From NCBI RefSeq assembly GCF_003049645.1, contig NZ_PYWK01000003.1, forward strand, positions 186,001 to 250,000: DNA of 64,000 nt. Direction: 5' to 3'. Of this stretch, positions 35,658 to 44,504 are shown one piece after another (the stretch's first letter is position 1; each line of letters begins with the position of its first letter). The DNA is from Metasolibacillus fluoroglycofenilyticus. Its GTDB lineage: Bacteria > Bacillota > Bacilli > Bacillales_A > Planococcaceae. The position numbers and the translations under genes were made by a program. The notes under the pieces were generated by a model. The model did not search any database, had not been told where the DNA came from, and was given only the letters and a program-made list of their open reading frames with translations.

Positions 35658-36826
35658 ATAGATTCCTCCTCAGTCGTTATCTTATTTACTAGTAGCGCGT
35701 TCTCTTCCTTCTCATCACCCCAAATTGTGTCATATATTGTATCAACTATATTGGCACGAGTAATAAGACCAATTAATCGCTTGTCCTCGTCTACTACAGG
35801 GATATTTTGGAGATTCCGCTTCAAAATACGGCGTACTGAATCCTGCAGTTTTGTGCCAGTTTTTACATAAGCGACTTCCCGTTGCATTACTTCATCAATG
35901 CTTTGGCGATTACGCTGCGGGCTCGTAAAGCTTTCCACATTCAAGTAACCGATGAGGTGCTTATTAGCATCTGTTACAAATAAAGTATCCACCCGCTTTG
36001 ATACCATTAAACGTAGTGCTTCATCTAAGCTTTTTTCAATTGTAATAGAAATGGGATTAATCATTACCTCATCTACAGTTTTTACACTTGGTTTACTTTG
36101 AATGAGACGATGCGAACCTATAAAGTCACGCACAAAATCATTTGCAGGATTAGCTAAAATATTATCTGGGGTATCAAATTGCACAACTTTCCCATCGTGC
36201 ATAATACAAATACGGTCTGCTAATTTGATTGCTTCATCCATATCATGCGTAACAAAAATCACGGTTTTGCCGAGGCGAATTTGTAGGTCCTTCATTAAAT
36301 CCTGCAATGTGTCGCGCGTTATTGGGTCGAGTGCACCAAATGGCTCGTCCATTAGAATAATATCTTGATTAGCCGCTAGTGCACGTACAACACCTATTCG
36401 TTGCTGCTGCCCACCCGATAACTGCGCAGGATACATGTCTAAATAAGAGGTAGGTAAATTAACAAGCTCAATTAAACGCTCTGCTACATTATCTTTCTTT
36501 TCCTTGTCCCATTTCAAAAGTCTTGGAACAAGTGTTATATTATCGCGTATCGTCATGTGGGGCATTAACCCAATTTGTTGAATAACATAACCGATTTGTC
36601 TGCGGAGCTGAACAGGATTTATTTTCGATAAGTCCGTCCCATCCAATAAAATTTTTCCGCTTGTCGGCTCCACCATACGATTAATCATTCGTAATGCGGT
36701 TGTTTTTCCACTCCCACTTGTACCGATAAATGCGATAAATTCGCCTTTCTCGATATCGATTGTTAAATTATCAACAGCTTTTTTGCCACCACGGTACGTT
36801 TTGGTCAGATTTTGAATAGAAAGCAT
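35654..36826 (-). CDS. opuCA: Osmolyte ABC transporter ATP-binding protein with CBS pair (OpuCA-like)
   Basis: A 390-residue ATPase: Walker A GTSGSGKT at 35-42, signature LSGGQQQRIGVVRAL, Walker [14 protein letters not shown], then two CBS domains from about residue 250. These are the region that senses ionic strength or nucleotides in OpuC/OpuA-type importers. The ATG at 36826 follows AAGGAG at 9 bases. It heads the minus-strand operon opuCA-CB-CC-CD for uptake of osmoprotectants. Confidence 0.92.
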   Translation of the reverse strand: MLSIQNLTKTYRGGKKAVDNLTIDIEKGEFIAFIGTSGSGKTTALRMINRMVEPTSGKILLDGTDLSKINPVQLRRQIGYVIQQIGLMPHMTIRDNITLVPRLLKWDKEKKDNVAERLIELVNLPTSYLDMYPAQLSGGQQQRIGVVRALAANQDIILMDEPFGALDPITRDTLQDLMKDLQIRLGKTVIFVTHDMDEAIKLADRICIMHDGKVVQFDTPDNILANPANDFVRDFIGSHRLIQSKPSVKTVDEVMINPISITIEKSLDEALRLMVSKRVDTLFVTDANKHLIGYLNVESFTSPQRNRQSIDEVMQREVAYVKTGTKLQDSVRRILKRNLQNIPVVDEDKRLIGLITRANIVDTIYDTIWGDEKEENALLVNKITTEEESI

Positions 36827-36844
36827 CCAATCACACTCCTTCAT

Positions 36845-37156
36845 AAAATAGCTAATTGCATTTATTTATACCCACATTTCATCATAAAAACGCAATCATT
36901 TACCGAATTAACTCTATAAAAGTAACAACTTATCTTTTTAAACAAGTTGTTTGTTTAAATATTATAGAGGAAATGCTTTTAATGAGCAAATATCCGTCCC
37001 CTAAAAGATGTGGTTTTTAGTTAAATTATTAATATCTTCCCTGATTTAGTGGAAGGAAATCAATAAAGAGGCTGGAGCTTTTCATCAAGACTTAGGTATC
37101 TTCGATGCATTAAAAAAATAGTACATATTTCCTGAGTATTGATTATTTCAAAAAAA
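36845..37156. other. Gap between opuCA and the flavin oxidase-like gene; possible gene relic
   Basis: No gene. One plus-strand frame reads KEINKEAGAFHQDLGIFDALKK before a TAG at about 37121. It looks like the end of a lost gene but has no start and I cannot name it. The opuC promoter should lie near 36850-36960, but I could not fix it. Confidence 0.3.
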
Positions 37157-37197
37157 ATTGTCTGAAAAGCTGTGCTTCCGCACACTTTTCAGACAAT
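37157..37197 (-). terminator. Terminator after the flavin oxidase-like gene
   Basis: On the minus strand ATTGTCTGAAAAG pairs with CTTTTCAGACAAT around a small inner GTGC/GCAC stem and is followed by TTTTTT. It begins 17 bases past the stop. Confidence 0.85.
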
Positions 37198-37213
37198 CCT
37201 CTAGCCCTTTATT

Positions 37214-37714
37214 TTAATGGAACATTCCCTTATTTTCTTTTCCTGTTAGCTTTTCAATAGAAATTTCAAAAAGTTCAATTTTCGGTAAAATTGGATAACC
37301 TTCACGTTCAAATGTCCATTGTGGCTTACCGTATTTCGCCATTAATCGGTCAAAGAACAATGCTTTTTCAGCCTCCTCCTCAATGCGAGTAGCAGTACCA
37401 AATAGGACAACACTTGTGTACACTAAAGCAGACTGGCATGCGTACTTTTTACCAGGCTGTAATTCGCCCATTTCACTCACTTCGATGCTCACTTTATTAT
37501 TGCTCTTTAAATTATCCCAGAAATGGCTTTCATGAATATTGCCAATATGCAAATAGAGCTTATCGCCACCTTCATATACATAAACAAAAGGAATGACATA
37601 CGGATAGCCTTCCTCATCTACAGTTGCAACGTGAGCAACCTTTCCTTTTTTCAAGAGCTCTTGTGTTTCTTCTGTTGAAATTTCTACGCGCTTGTTTTCA
37701 ATTGAACCTCGCAA
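37214..37714 (-). CDS. Pyridoxamine 5'-phosphate oxidase-like flavoprotein (NimA-like)
   Basis: A 166-residue split-barrel FMN-binding protein: VAHVATVDEEGYPYVIPFVYVY is the family start, with LHIGNIHESHFWDNLKSN and SVVLFGTATRIEEEAEKA. It resembles NimA-type proteins linked to nitroimidazole reduction; most homologues have no proven function. The start is a TTG at 37714 just after GGGGGTGGAG. A copy of repeat A lies upstream. Confidence 0.82.
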   Translation of the reverse strand: MRGSIENKRVEISTEETQELLKKGKVAHVATVDEEGYPYVIPFVYVYEGGDKLYLHIGNIHESHFWDNLKSNNKVSIEVSEMGELQPGKKYACQSALVYTSVVLFGTATRIEEEAEKALFFDRLMAKYGKPQWTFEREGYPILPKIELFEISIEKLTGKENKGMFH

Positions 37715-37824
37715 TTACTCCACCCCCTAAAAGATATATAAATTATACATCTTTCAACTCCTTTCGTATAGATTTCCTTAATGCGCCTTTATACAAAAGG
37801 GAAGGCTTCAAGCGCCGGACATAA

Positions 37825-38034
37825 GGAGTTGTCCGAAAAGTCCATTTTGTTTTGACATCGTATTGAAATAAATGTTTTCATCGCTTCCCTTTTACTGAAG
37901 CATAACGCTGCTAATGCCAATGTTCATCCCATTTTTAAAAGAGGCGTTCTCTGTTTATAGCAATCAACATTTTGCGAAACATCATCGCTACTATCCAAAA
38001 TGCCGGCTATGCACGGCTTTCTGGACGGCCCCCC
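37825..38034 (+). mobile_element. MITE-like repeat A, copy 2
   Basis: Runs from GGAGTTGTCCGAAAAGTCC to TTTCTGGACGGCCCC. It is uninterrupted, and its middle reads CTCTGTTTATAGCAATC where copy 1 carries element B, so it serves as an empty site. It has the same orientation as the other two copies and is non-coding. It fills most of the gap between the flavin oxidase-like gene and the GGDEF gene. Confidence 0.8.
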
Positions 38035-38068
38035 TTCTACAATTTTGGGCGACACTTAATATAGCAAT

Positions 38069-38108
38069 GAGGGCTGTCCGAAAAGATATATCTTTTCGAA
38101 CAGCCCTC
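38069..38108. terminator. Perfect palindromic hairpin after the GGDEF gene
   Basis: GAGGGCTGT and ACAGCCCTC enclose CGAAAAGATATATCTTTTCG, giving a nearly unbroken 20-bp stem. It starts 6 bases past the minus-strand GGDEF stop. It shares GGCTGTCCGAAAAG with the ends of repeat A, so it may be a folded relic of one. Confidence 0.6.
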
Positions 38109-38113
38109 TTTAA

Positions 38114-39019
38114 TTATTCATTATTCATTTTTTGTTTGTGTAAATACATTTGACGATCAGCTATGTTTAATAACTGCTTTACTGTCACACCGTCTTGTGG
38201 GAAACATGCATAGCCAATACTTGTTGTGATGGAAATAGACTGGTCCTCAATAATAAAGGGCTCTAGTAATAGCTCATGGATTTTTTCGATTTGCTTATCA
38301 TGTTGCTCGGCGGATGAAAGGTTTTCGACTAATAGTACGAATTCATCGCCACCAAGGCGCGCAAAAACAGATTGTTCATCCGTTAATTGTTGACATCGCT
38401 CTGCCACCATTTGTAATAGTTGGTCCCCTTGCGTATGCCCAAAGCTATCATTGACCGATTTAAAGCCATTCAAATCTAAGAAAAATAATGTGAACCTTGC
38501 ATCTTCTTGCTTAGTTAAACTTTCGATTCGATCAACAATAAACTTTCGATTTGGCAAATTCGTTAAGCTATCGTAAAAAGCAAAACGTTCTAAGCTCTTT
38601 GTAAAGCCAATTGAATTTTGTAATGATTTATTTAGCTTACGAATGCGCTCATAATGATTTGTCACATCATGAATTTCTAGCATTACATATACTTGATTGT
38701 CCAATTCAATATGCCTTACTAACATATTTTGACGTAGCTTTTTTGTATTTTCATGCTCACAATCAACAAAATACTCATGCATTGCGGCTGAGCAAAAGTT
38801 TTTTTGCTTATTCAGAAGTGCTTTTTCGAACATTGAAATATATAAACTTTTATTTAATCGTGGAATAACCTGTGTCACCTTTAATCCTTTGACATCTCGC
38901 TCATCTTGACCTGTAAACTTTTCTAACCAGTTATTCCATAGTTGAATATTCAATTGCTCATCTAGCAAAATTATCCCGTTGTCCAACTGATTAATAATAG
39001 TCAAATATAAATTATTCAT
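38114..39019 (-). CDS. PAS-GGDEF diguanylate cyclase
   Basis: A 301-residue cytosolic protein with a PAS-like sensor (IINQLDNGIILLDEQLNIQLWN from residue 8), a linker helix, then a full GGDEF domain: DSLTNLPNRKF, FARLGGDEFVLL and SIGYACFPQDG. The catalytic GGDEF is intact, so it should make cyclic di-GMP. The RxxD inhibitory site expected five residues before GGDEF is absent (DEQS instead). Its ATG lies within the end of the cheC-like gene (8-base overlap), behind AGGGA. It is the third gene of a signalling operon. Confidence 0.88.
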   Translation of the reverse strand: MNNLYLTIINQLDNGIILLDEQLNIQLWNNWLEKFTGQDERDVKGLKVTQVIPRLNKSLYISMFEKALLNKQKNFCSAAMHEYFVDCEHENTKKLRQNMLVRHIELDNQVYVMLEIHDVTNHYERIRKLNKSLQNSIGFTKSLERFAFYDSLTNLPNRKFIVDRIESLTKQEDARFTLFFLDLNGFKSVNDSFGHTQGDQLLQMVAERCQQLTDEQSVFARLGGDEFVLLVENLSSAEQHDKQIEKIHELLLEPFIIEDQSISITTSIGYACFPQDGVTVKQLLNIADRQMYLHKQKMNNE

Positions 39020-39644
39020 CTACGTCCCTACTAATCTCATCCACTTTTTGTATTAAAAACTCTATAGACTCTAATGAGAATTTAATTAAAATGAGGCCGA
39101 TTACTTCGGATTCGTCTACGCTGAAATTAACATATAGTAATAATATGTTACTTTCCTGTGTGTTGAAGAATGTTTTGCTAAATTCCCCTTGTTCATGCAA
39201 AACAACTTGTGGCACATCGTAATCTAACTTCATTTCAAGAAGGCTTCCCATGCCTCCCATTATTGCATTCAATATAATATTGCCGATTTCCTTAACTACA
39301 TCAAAATCCTCATCGCTAAAAGAGGATTCTTCAGTTTCCATTATATATTCCTCACCTAAACAAAGTGCAGTCACATATTTAATTTGCTCCGTCGGAAAAA
39401 TAAATTCAGCTCTACCAGAGAAAACGTTACCAAATTTCAATGAAGTAGACAAAATTGTACCATTTAAAATGGGGATTAAATTTTCTCTATCTTCGTCATT
39501 TAAGTCGTTAATTACTATCAATTCCACTTCTGGAACAGATAGGTAAATTCTTTTTTGGAGAATTTCTGATAATAAGCTAGCTGCTTCACCGACAAACACA
39601 TTGTACATTTCTTTTAATACATCTTCTTGTGTAGTTGTAAGCAT
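39012..39644 (-). CDS. CheC/CheX-type phosphatase-like protein
   Basis: A 210-residue protein with two similar halves, each bearing the CheC active-site pattern: EMYN in the first (residues about 13-16) and DVVKEIGNIILNAI in the second, each with a later proline (SVPEVEL, DVPQVV). CheC proteins dephosphorylate CheY-P. The start at 39644 fits the ribosome site GAAGGGTG; an in-frame GTG at 39653 is too near it. It is placed between a CheY-like gene and a diguanylate cyclase, so it probably resets that receiver rather than the flagellar CheY. Confidence 0.8.
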   Translation of the reverse strand: MLTTTQEDVLKEMYNVFVGEAASLLSEILQKRIYLSVPEVELIVINDLNDEDRENLIPILNGTILSTSLKFGNVFSGRAEFIFPTEQIKYVTALCLGEEYIMETEESSFSDEDFDVVKEIGNIILNAIMGGMGSLLEMKLDYDVPQVVLHEQGEFSKTFFNTQESNILLLYVNFSVDESEVIGLILIKFSLESIEFLIQKVDEISRDVDE

Positions 39645-39649
39645 GGATC

Positions 39650-40009
39650 TCACCCTTCTATCAATGGCTTGATGTCCACAAGCTTGTCAGCATTTATCGG
39701 TTTATTAATAAACGCTAACGCTCCAGCAGCTATCGCTTCTTCACGAACTGTTAATTGCACATCAGCTGAAAGTACAATAATTCTAGCATCTGGGAATTTT
39801 CCAATAAGCTGTACAATTGCTTCCTGTCCAGTCATATTCGGCATTAATAAATCCATAAATACCAAATCAGGTAAAAAAGTCCCATATTTTTCTATACATT
39901 CAACACCATCATCTGCAGTCTCGTAAACAGCCTCTGGATATATTGATTTTAATGTTTTTATAGTTACTTTTTGAGAAAATGCAGAATCATCAACAACAAG
40001 TATTTTCAT
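39650..40009 (-). CDS. Single-domain response regulator (CheY-like)
   Basis: A 119-residue receiver domain alone: VVDDSAFS (acid pocket at 6-8), phospho-acceptor Asp in DLVFMDLLMPNMTG (about residue 57), then VLSADVQ and the NKP lysine near 103. There is no output domain, so it must act on a partner. GAAGGGG precedes the ATG. It is the first gene of the receiver/CheC/GGDEF operon and overlaps or abuts the next gene. Confidence 0.88.
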   Translation of the reverse strand: MKILVVDDSAFSQKVTIKTLKSIYPEAVYETADDGVECIEKYGTFLPDLVFMDLLMPNMTGQEAIVQLIGKFPDARIIVLSADVQLTVREEAIAAGALAFINKPINADKLVDIKPLIEG

Positions 40010-40198
40010 AAAATTCCCCTTCTCCTCTATACTTATTGTTTAATGATAACACATCTATTAGTCATTTTAAATCATACTAATACAACATTAACAAAAACGC
40101 CACCATTTAGTAGGAAAATAACACTACTATGAAAATATTACCAAAGGCCTTATTACTTACTATCGACATTACTCATCGTTTTCAAATCATAAAAAATA

Positions 40199-40240
40199 AG
40201 CTGATAGAAATGCAAATGTCTACTTGCATTTCTATCAGCT
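40199..40240 (-). terminator. Terminator after dctA
   Basis: AGCTGATAGAAATGCAA pairs fully with TTGCATTTCTATCAGCT. On the minus strand TTATTTTTT follows. It begins 9 bases past the transporter stop. Confidence 0.9.
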
Positions 40241-40248
40241 CTAATAAC

Positions 40249-41523
40249 CTATGCGTTCGCCTTACTTAATCGACCACTATTCACTACGATAGCTTCTGCC
40301 TCTTCTGTTCCTTCAAACTCATTTTCAGATTTTGAAACAGCGACACATGCTACACCATTTCCAATTAAATTTGTTACAGCACGCGCCTCTGACATAAAAC
40401 GATCGACACCAATTAATAAAGCAATTCCTTCTACTGGAATCATTGGGAATGCCGCTAATGTTGCAGCTAGTGTAATAAAGCCTGAGCCCGTTACGCCTGC
40501 CGCCCCTTTAGATGTAATCATTAAAATTCCTAATAAAGTAACCACTTGTACCCAAGTTAAATCAACACCGTAGGCTTGCGCAATAAATAATGCCGCCATT
40601 GATAAGTAAATGGATGTACCATCTAAATTGAAAGAGTAACCTGTTGGCACAACTAATCCAACTACTTGCTTCGAACAGCCTAAACGCTCTAATTTATTCA
40701 TCATAGATGGAAGTGCTGATTCGGAAGATGATGTACCGATTACTAAAAAAATCTCTTCTTTTAAATACGCAATAAACTTAAATATGCTAAAGCGGTAATA
40801 GTATGCAATTGACCCTAAAACAAATACAACGAATAAGAACATCGTTAAGTACACAGCTACCATTAGTAAACCTAACGATTTTAATGAGCTAATACCGAAT
40901 GCCCCGATTGTATAAGCCATCGCACCGAACGCACCGACTGGAGAAATACGCATAACGATGCCAACAATTTTGAAAAATATTTCTGACACCTGCTCAAAAA
41001 ATGTGATAACAGGACGTGATTTTTCACCGAGTGCTGCAGCCGCAACCCCGAATAATATTGCCGCAAATAACGTTGGCAGTAATTGCCCATTGGCAATTGC
41101 GCCAATTACGTTCTCAGGAATTATATTATATAAAAACATCATAATCCCTTGGTCCGATTCCTGTGCCGCAGATGTATACTTTGAAATATCTGCATTTGCC
41201 GCCTTTGACGTATCGATACCTGCACCCGCATTAATAAAGTAAGCAACAGCAATACCGATTGCAAGGGCAATTGTTGAGACGATTTCGAAGTAAATCAATG
41301 CCTTTCCGCCAATGCGTCCCACCTTTTTCATATCTCCCATGCCGCCAATACCAATGACAACAGTCAAGAAAATAATTGGCGCAATTAACATTTTAATTAG
41401 CTTGATAAACATGTCTGCTAAAATCTTTAAGCTTGCACCGAACTCTGGCCAAATTGCCCCAACAATAATTCCTAAAATAATTGCAAGAATTACTTGTACC
41501 GTTAAATTTTTAAGCCATTTCAT
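40249..41523 (-). CDS. dctA: C4-dicarboxylate/cation symporter DctA (DAACS family)
   Basis: A 424-residue membrane protein of the glutamate/dicarboxylate symporter fold: PIIFLTVVIGIGGM, then GTSSSESALPSMMNKLERLG (re-entrant hairpin 1), GYSFNLDGTSIYLSMAALFIAQ (unwound helix 7) and the second hairpin near SKGAAGVTGSGFI. It imports succinate, fumarate or malate with protons or sodium. It lies beside dctB and the dctSR regulatory genes; in B. subtilis the equivalent gene is dctP, activated by DctR. Confidence 0.92.
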   Translation of the reverse strand: MKWLKNLTVQVILAIILGIIVGAIWPEFGASLKILADMFIKLIKMLIAPIIFLTVVIGIGGMGDMKKVGRIGGKALIYFEIVSTIALAIGIAVAYFINAGAGIDTSKAANADISKYTSAAQESDQGIMMFLYNIIPENVIGAIANGQLLPTLFAAILFGVAAAALGEKSRPVITFFEQVSEIFFKIVGIVMRISPVGAFGAMAYTIGAFGISSLKSLGLLMVAVYLTMFLFVVFVLGSIAYYYRFSIFKFIAYLKEEIFLVIGTSSSESALPSMMNKLERLGCSKQVVGLVVPTGYSFNLDGTSIYLSMAALFIAQAYGVDLTWVQVVTLLGILMITSKGAAGVTGSGFITLAATLAAFPMIPVEGIALLIGVDRFMSEARAVTNLIGNGVACVAVSKSENEFEGTEEAEAIVVNSGRLSKANA

Positions 41524-41733
41524 TTTATTTCTCCGCTCCCCTTCGCTAAGTAATCGCTTTCTTTTTTCATAATGTTATAGGTAAAGGTTGCGAAAAAAAA
41601 GATTTTGAATTTAAAAAACTTAACGTTTATTATGTTCAAATATTCTAAAAATAAAGAAGGTTACCGATATATCAGCGTTTCCTCTGTTATATAAACATCC
41701 TAGGTAATTCTTTTTTGTTATAATACAAAACAA

Positions 41734-41766
41734 AAAACTATACTTTTGGTCAAAAAGTATAGTTTT
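41734..41766 (-). terminator. Terminator after dctB
   Basis: AAAACTATACTTTT and AAAAGTATAGTTTT form a 14-bp stem with a GGTCA loop. On the minus strand TTGTTTTG follows. It lies 11 bases past the dctB stop and separates it from dctA. Confidence 0.7.
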
Positions 41767-41777
41767 GGTCATTTCGT

Positions 41778-42830
41778 TCAATTGTTTTCTATGTGCTCAT
41801 GCAGTAATTTATAATAGGTTACATCTATTTCTTTCTCGTAATAATAATAAATAGGAGCGAGCCTCTCCTTCCACTCTGTCTTCTCCTCAGCTGTTAAAGA
41901 ATAGATACTTACTTCTGGAAGGGATTCTAGCTCCCGCAAGCTATCATTATTAATTTCGACACTCACATCAAACTGCCAATTGCGCATCTCGTTTAACGCA
42001 TCCATAATATGCTGCTGAATTTCCCCGTCTAAGCTATCCCAAAAGGATTCATTCATTAATACAGCATAACCTAAAATACCATGATTAGAGAGCGTAATAT
42101 TTTTCTCATACGTATGAAAACCTTTCGAATAAATGTTGGAAATCGTATTTTCCTGAGCTTCTACACCCTTTCTTTCAATTTCATAATAAACATTTCCAAA
42201 GCTTGTCGTAATTGGTACAGCATCTAGCAATTGAAATTGATGACGCAGTAAATCACTTGCCATTATGCGTATACGTAAACTAGTAAAGTCACCCGTCTCA
42301 CGAATTAATTGCTCATTGGCTGCAATTTGCTTAAAGCCATTATGCCAAAAGTCTAAACCTTTAATTTTCTTCTGCTCTAATTCATCTAGCAACATAGTTT
42401 TTAACTCACTTTTTTCATACAAAGACTTAATTTGCTGCTCATTTTCAAAAACAAATGGTAAATCCAGCACTTGCCATCTAGGTAATAAATCTGTCATTTT
42501 AGAGAAGGTTGGTGCAATCATTTGCACCTCGTTTTTTTGGAGTGCCTGCAGCTCTGTTTCATCATTGTATAAAATGCCATTGGGATACACTTGTACTAAA
42601 ACACGCCCATTTGTCTTTTCCTTTACAAGCTCAGCAAATTTAGCCGCAGCAAGCCCTTTCGGTGTGTTTTCAGCTACAACATGGCTAAAATGAATAATTA
42701 TTTGCTCCTGCAAGCCAATCTGCTCATCATCATAAGGAAGCGTTACAATATTAAATATATTTTGTCGATATCCGATAATACTTGCTAGTATAATTAATAG
42801 AGCAAGTGCTATTGTAATAAAATATTTCAT
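41778..42830 (-). CDS. dctB: C4-dicarboxylate-binding protein DctB (DctP/TRAP-type)
   Basis: A 350-residue extracytoplasmic binding protein with an uncleaved or late-cleaved N-terminal membrane helix (residues 3-22). The TRAP-type pattern is VVAENTPKGLAAAKFAELVKEKT, then LDLPFVFENEQQ and KGLDFWHNGFKQIAANEQ. In B. subtilis DctB partners the DctS sensor rather than a TRAP permease, and no TRAP membrane genes occur here. The start at 42830 is preferred (GGAG upstream, signal right after). It is divergent from dctS. Confidence 0.87.
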   Translation of the reverse strand: MKYFITIALALLIILASIIGYRQNIFNIVTLPYDDEQIGLQEQIIIHFSHVVAENTPKGLAAAKFAELVKEKTNGRVLVQVYPNGILYNDETELQALQKNEVQMIAPTFSKMTDLLPRWQVLDLPFVFENEQQIKSLYEKSELKTMLLDELEQKKIKGLDFWHNGFKQIAANEQLIRETGDFTSLRIRIMASDLLRHQFQLLDAVPITTSFGNVYYEIERKGVEAQENTISNIYSKGFHTYEKNITLSNHGILGYAVLMNESFWDSLDGEIQQHIMDALNEMRNWQFDVSVEINNDSLRELESLPEVSIYSLTAEEKTEWKERLAPIYYYYEKEIDVTYYKLLHEHIENN

Positions 42831-42902
42831 TAGAACGAATCTCCAATAAGATTTTTTACATAGTATACCTTGTCGCAATGAAGAAAAAAAGGAGGAGAGG
42901 CT

Positions 42903-44504
42903 ATGCGCAATTTAACTATGCATCAAAAAATTGTTTTAATGACCTTTTTTATTATTTCCTTCTCCTTTTTAATTGCAGGTATTTTTGTGATTAGCAATTT
43001 ATTGAATGAGCAAGAAAAGGATTATAATCAGCGTGCGATGCTCATTGCCCGTACAGTTTCAAATATGCCTGATATTGTACAGCAGCTTGAAAAAGGGGGG
43101 CCAGATGCAATTAAGCTAATTAATCATACAGTTGAAGAAGTGCGCGTTATTAATATGGCGGAATATATCGTGGTCATGGATATGAATCGTATCAAATACT
43201 CCCACCCTGCTTCAAGCGAGCTCGGGAAAAAGAGTGAATCTGGGGACTTAAATCCTGCCTTTAGCGAGCATTACTATATTTCGAAAGCAAAGGGCGACAT
43301 CGGTATTATGATTCGCGCCTTCGTCCCCATTTTAAATGAGCATAAAAAGCAAGTAGGGGTAGTCATTGTCGCTTATGCAATGCCTACACTATATAAAATT
43401 TTCTCGGACAACGCTACGGAAATCATCATTACTATTTTATTGTCGATGTTATTTAGCATGTGGGGCGCGTCTATTTTAGCAGGTCATATTAAAAAGCGTA
43501 TGTTTAATCTCGAGCCCGAGGAAATTGCTAAATTATATGTTGAGCGCCAAGAAACATTTAATGCCATACAAGATGGTATTATCGCGGTTGATAACGAGAT
43601 GACGATTACAATATTTAACGCCAAAGCAGGCAGTATTCTAGGTAAATACGACGACCCTAATGAATATATCGGAAAAAAAATATATGATGTATTACCAGAT
43701 ACTCGCCTACCGGAAATCGTCCAAATGGGGCAGCCTATTTATAATCAGGAGCTTTATATTAATAAGCATAGTATTTTAAGCAACCGTATTCCTATCCAAG
43801 TGGAGGGGAAAATTGTTGGTGCTGTTGCTATTTTCAAGGATTTAACAGAGGTACGGAAGCTTGCTGAGGAGCTAACAGGTGTTAAAGCATTTGTACAAGC
43901 CTTGCGTGTTCAAACACATGAGCATAAAAATAAACTGCATACAATTGCTGGTCTGTTACAGCTCGGTAATACGAGCCAAGCGCTTGAATATTTAAAGGTC
44001 ACACAGGAAAATGAAACTTCGATGACGCAATTTTTACAGGAACGCTTTTTACACGAGCATATTTCTGGTCTGCTTTTAAGTAAAATTAGCCGTGGTAAAG
44101 AACTAGATATCGTTGTCGAAATTGATGAGGAAAGTAGTTTAACACGTTTCCCACCATTTTTAGACCATCATGATTTTGTTGTATTAATTGGAAACTTAAT
44201 CGAAAATGCCTTCGACGCTTTACAGCAAGTAGAGCGCGCAGAAAAGCATATTTTGCTATCAATTGCTGAGCATGATGGTTTATTAGCTATTATGGTAAGT
44301 GACAATGGCATTGGAATGTCAGAAGAGGTGCAGCAGCGCATATTTGAAAATGGTTTTTCTACAAAAAAGACCGATAATCATGGCATCGGGCTGCACCTTA
44401 TTGCAGAAATTATTAAAAAGGGGCATGGTTCTATTGAGGTGACGAGTACACCTAATATAGCAACAAGCTTTATTATTTCGTTTGAAATGGAAGGTGAACA
44501 ATAA
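42903..44504 (+). CDS. dctS: Sensor histidine kinase DctS (CitA/DcuS type)
   Basis: A 533-residue kinase. Membrane helix 1 is near 12-32, an extracellular PAS-like domain is followed by helix 2 near 172-195, then a cytosolic PAS (QETFNAIQDGIIAVDNEMT). The phosphoacceptor is in VQTHEHKNKLHTIAGLLQLG, and the ATP-binding domain has N and G boxes (LIENAFDALQQ, VSDNGIGMSEE). This is the DcuS/CitA family that senses di- or tricarboxylates. GGAGGAGA precedes the ATG. dctR starts at the next base after its stop. Confidence 0.92.
   Translation: MRNLTMHQKIVLMTFFIISFSFLIAGIFVISNLLNEQEKDYNQRAMLIARTVSNMPDIVQQLEKGGPDAIKLINHTVEEVRVINMAEYIVVMDMNRIKYSHPASSELGKKSESGDLNPAFSEHYYISKAKGDIGIMIRAFVPILNEHKKQVGVVIVAYAMPTLYKIFSDNATEIIITILLSMLFSMWGASILAGHIKKRMFNLEPEEIAKLYVERQETFNAIQDGIIAVDNEMTITIFNAKAGSILGKYDDPNEYIGKKIYDVLPDTRLPEIVQMGQPIYNQELYINKHSILSNRIPIQVEGKIVGAVAIFKDLTEVRKLAEELTGVKAFVQALRVQTHEHKNKLHTIAGLLQLGNTSQALEYLKVTQENETSMTQFLQERFLHEHISGLLLSKISRGKELDIVVEIDEESSLTRFPPFLDHHDFVVLIGNLIENAFDALQQVERAEKHILLSIAEHDGLLAIMVSDNGIGMSEEVQQRIFENGFSTKKTDNHGIGLHLIAEIIKKGHGSIEVTSTPNIATSFIISFEMEGEQ

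Noticed and set aside
38069-38108. End of an insertion sequence
   Set aside because: A single closed palindrome right after a stop codon is better explained as a terminator, although its arms resemble repeat A ends.
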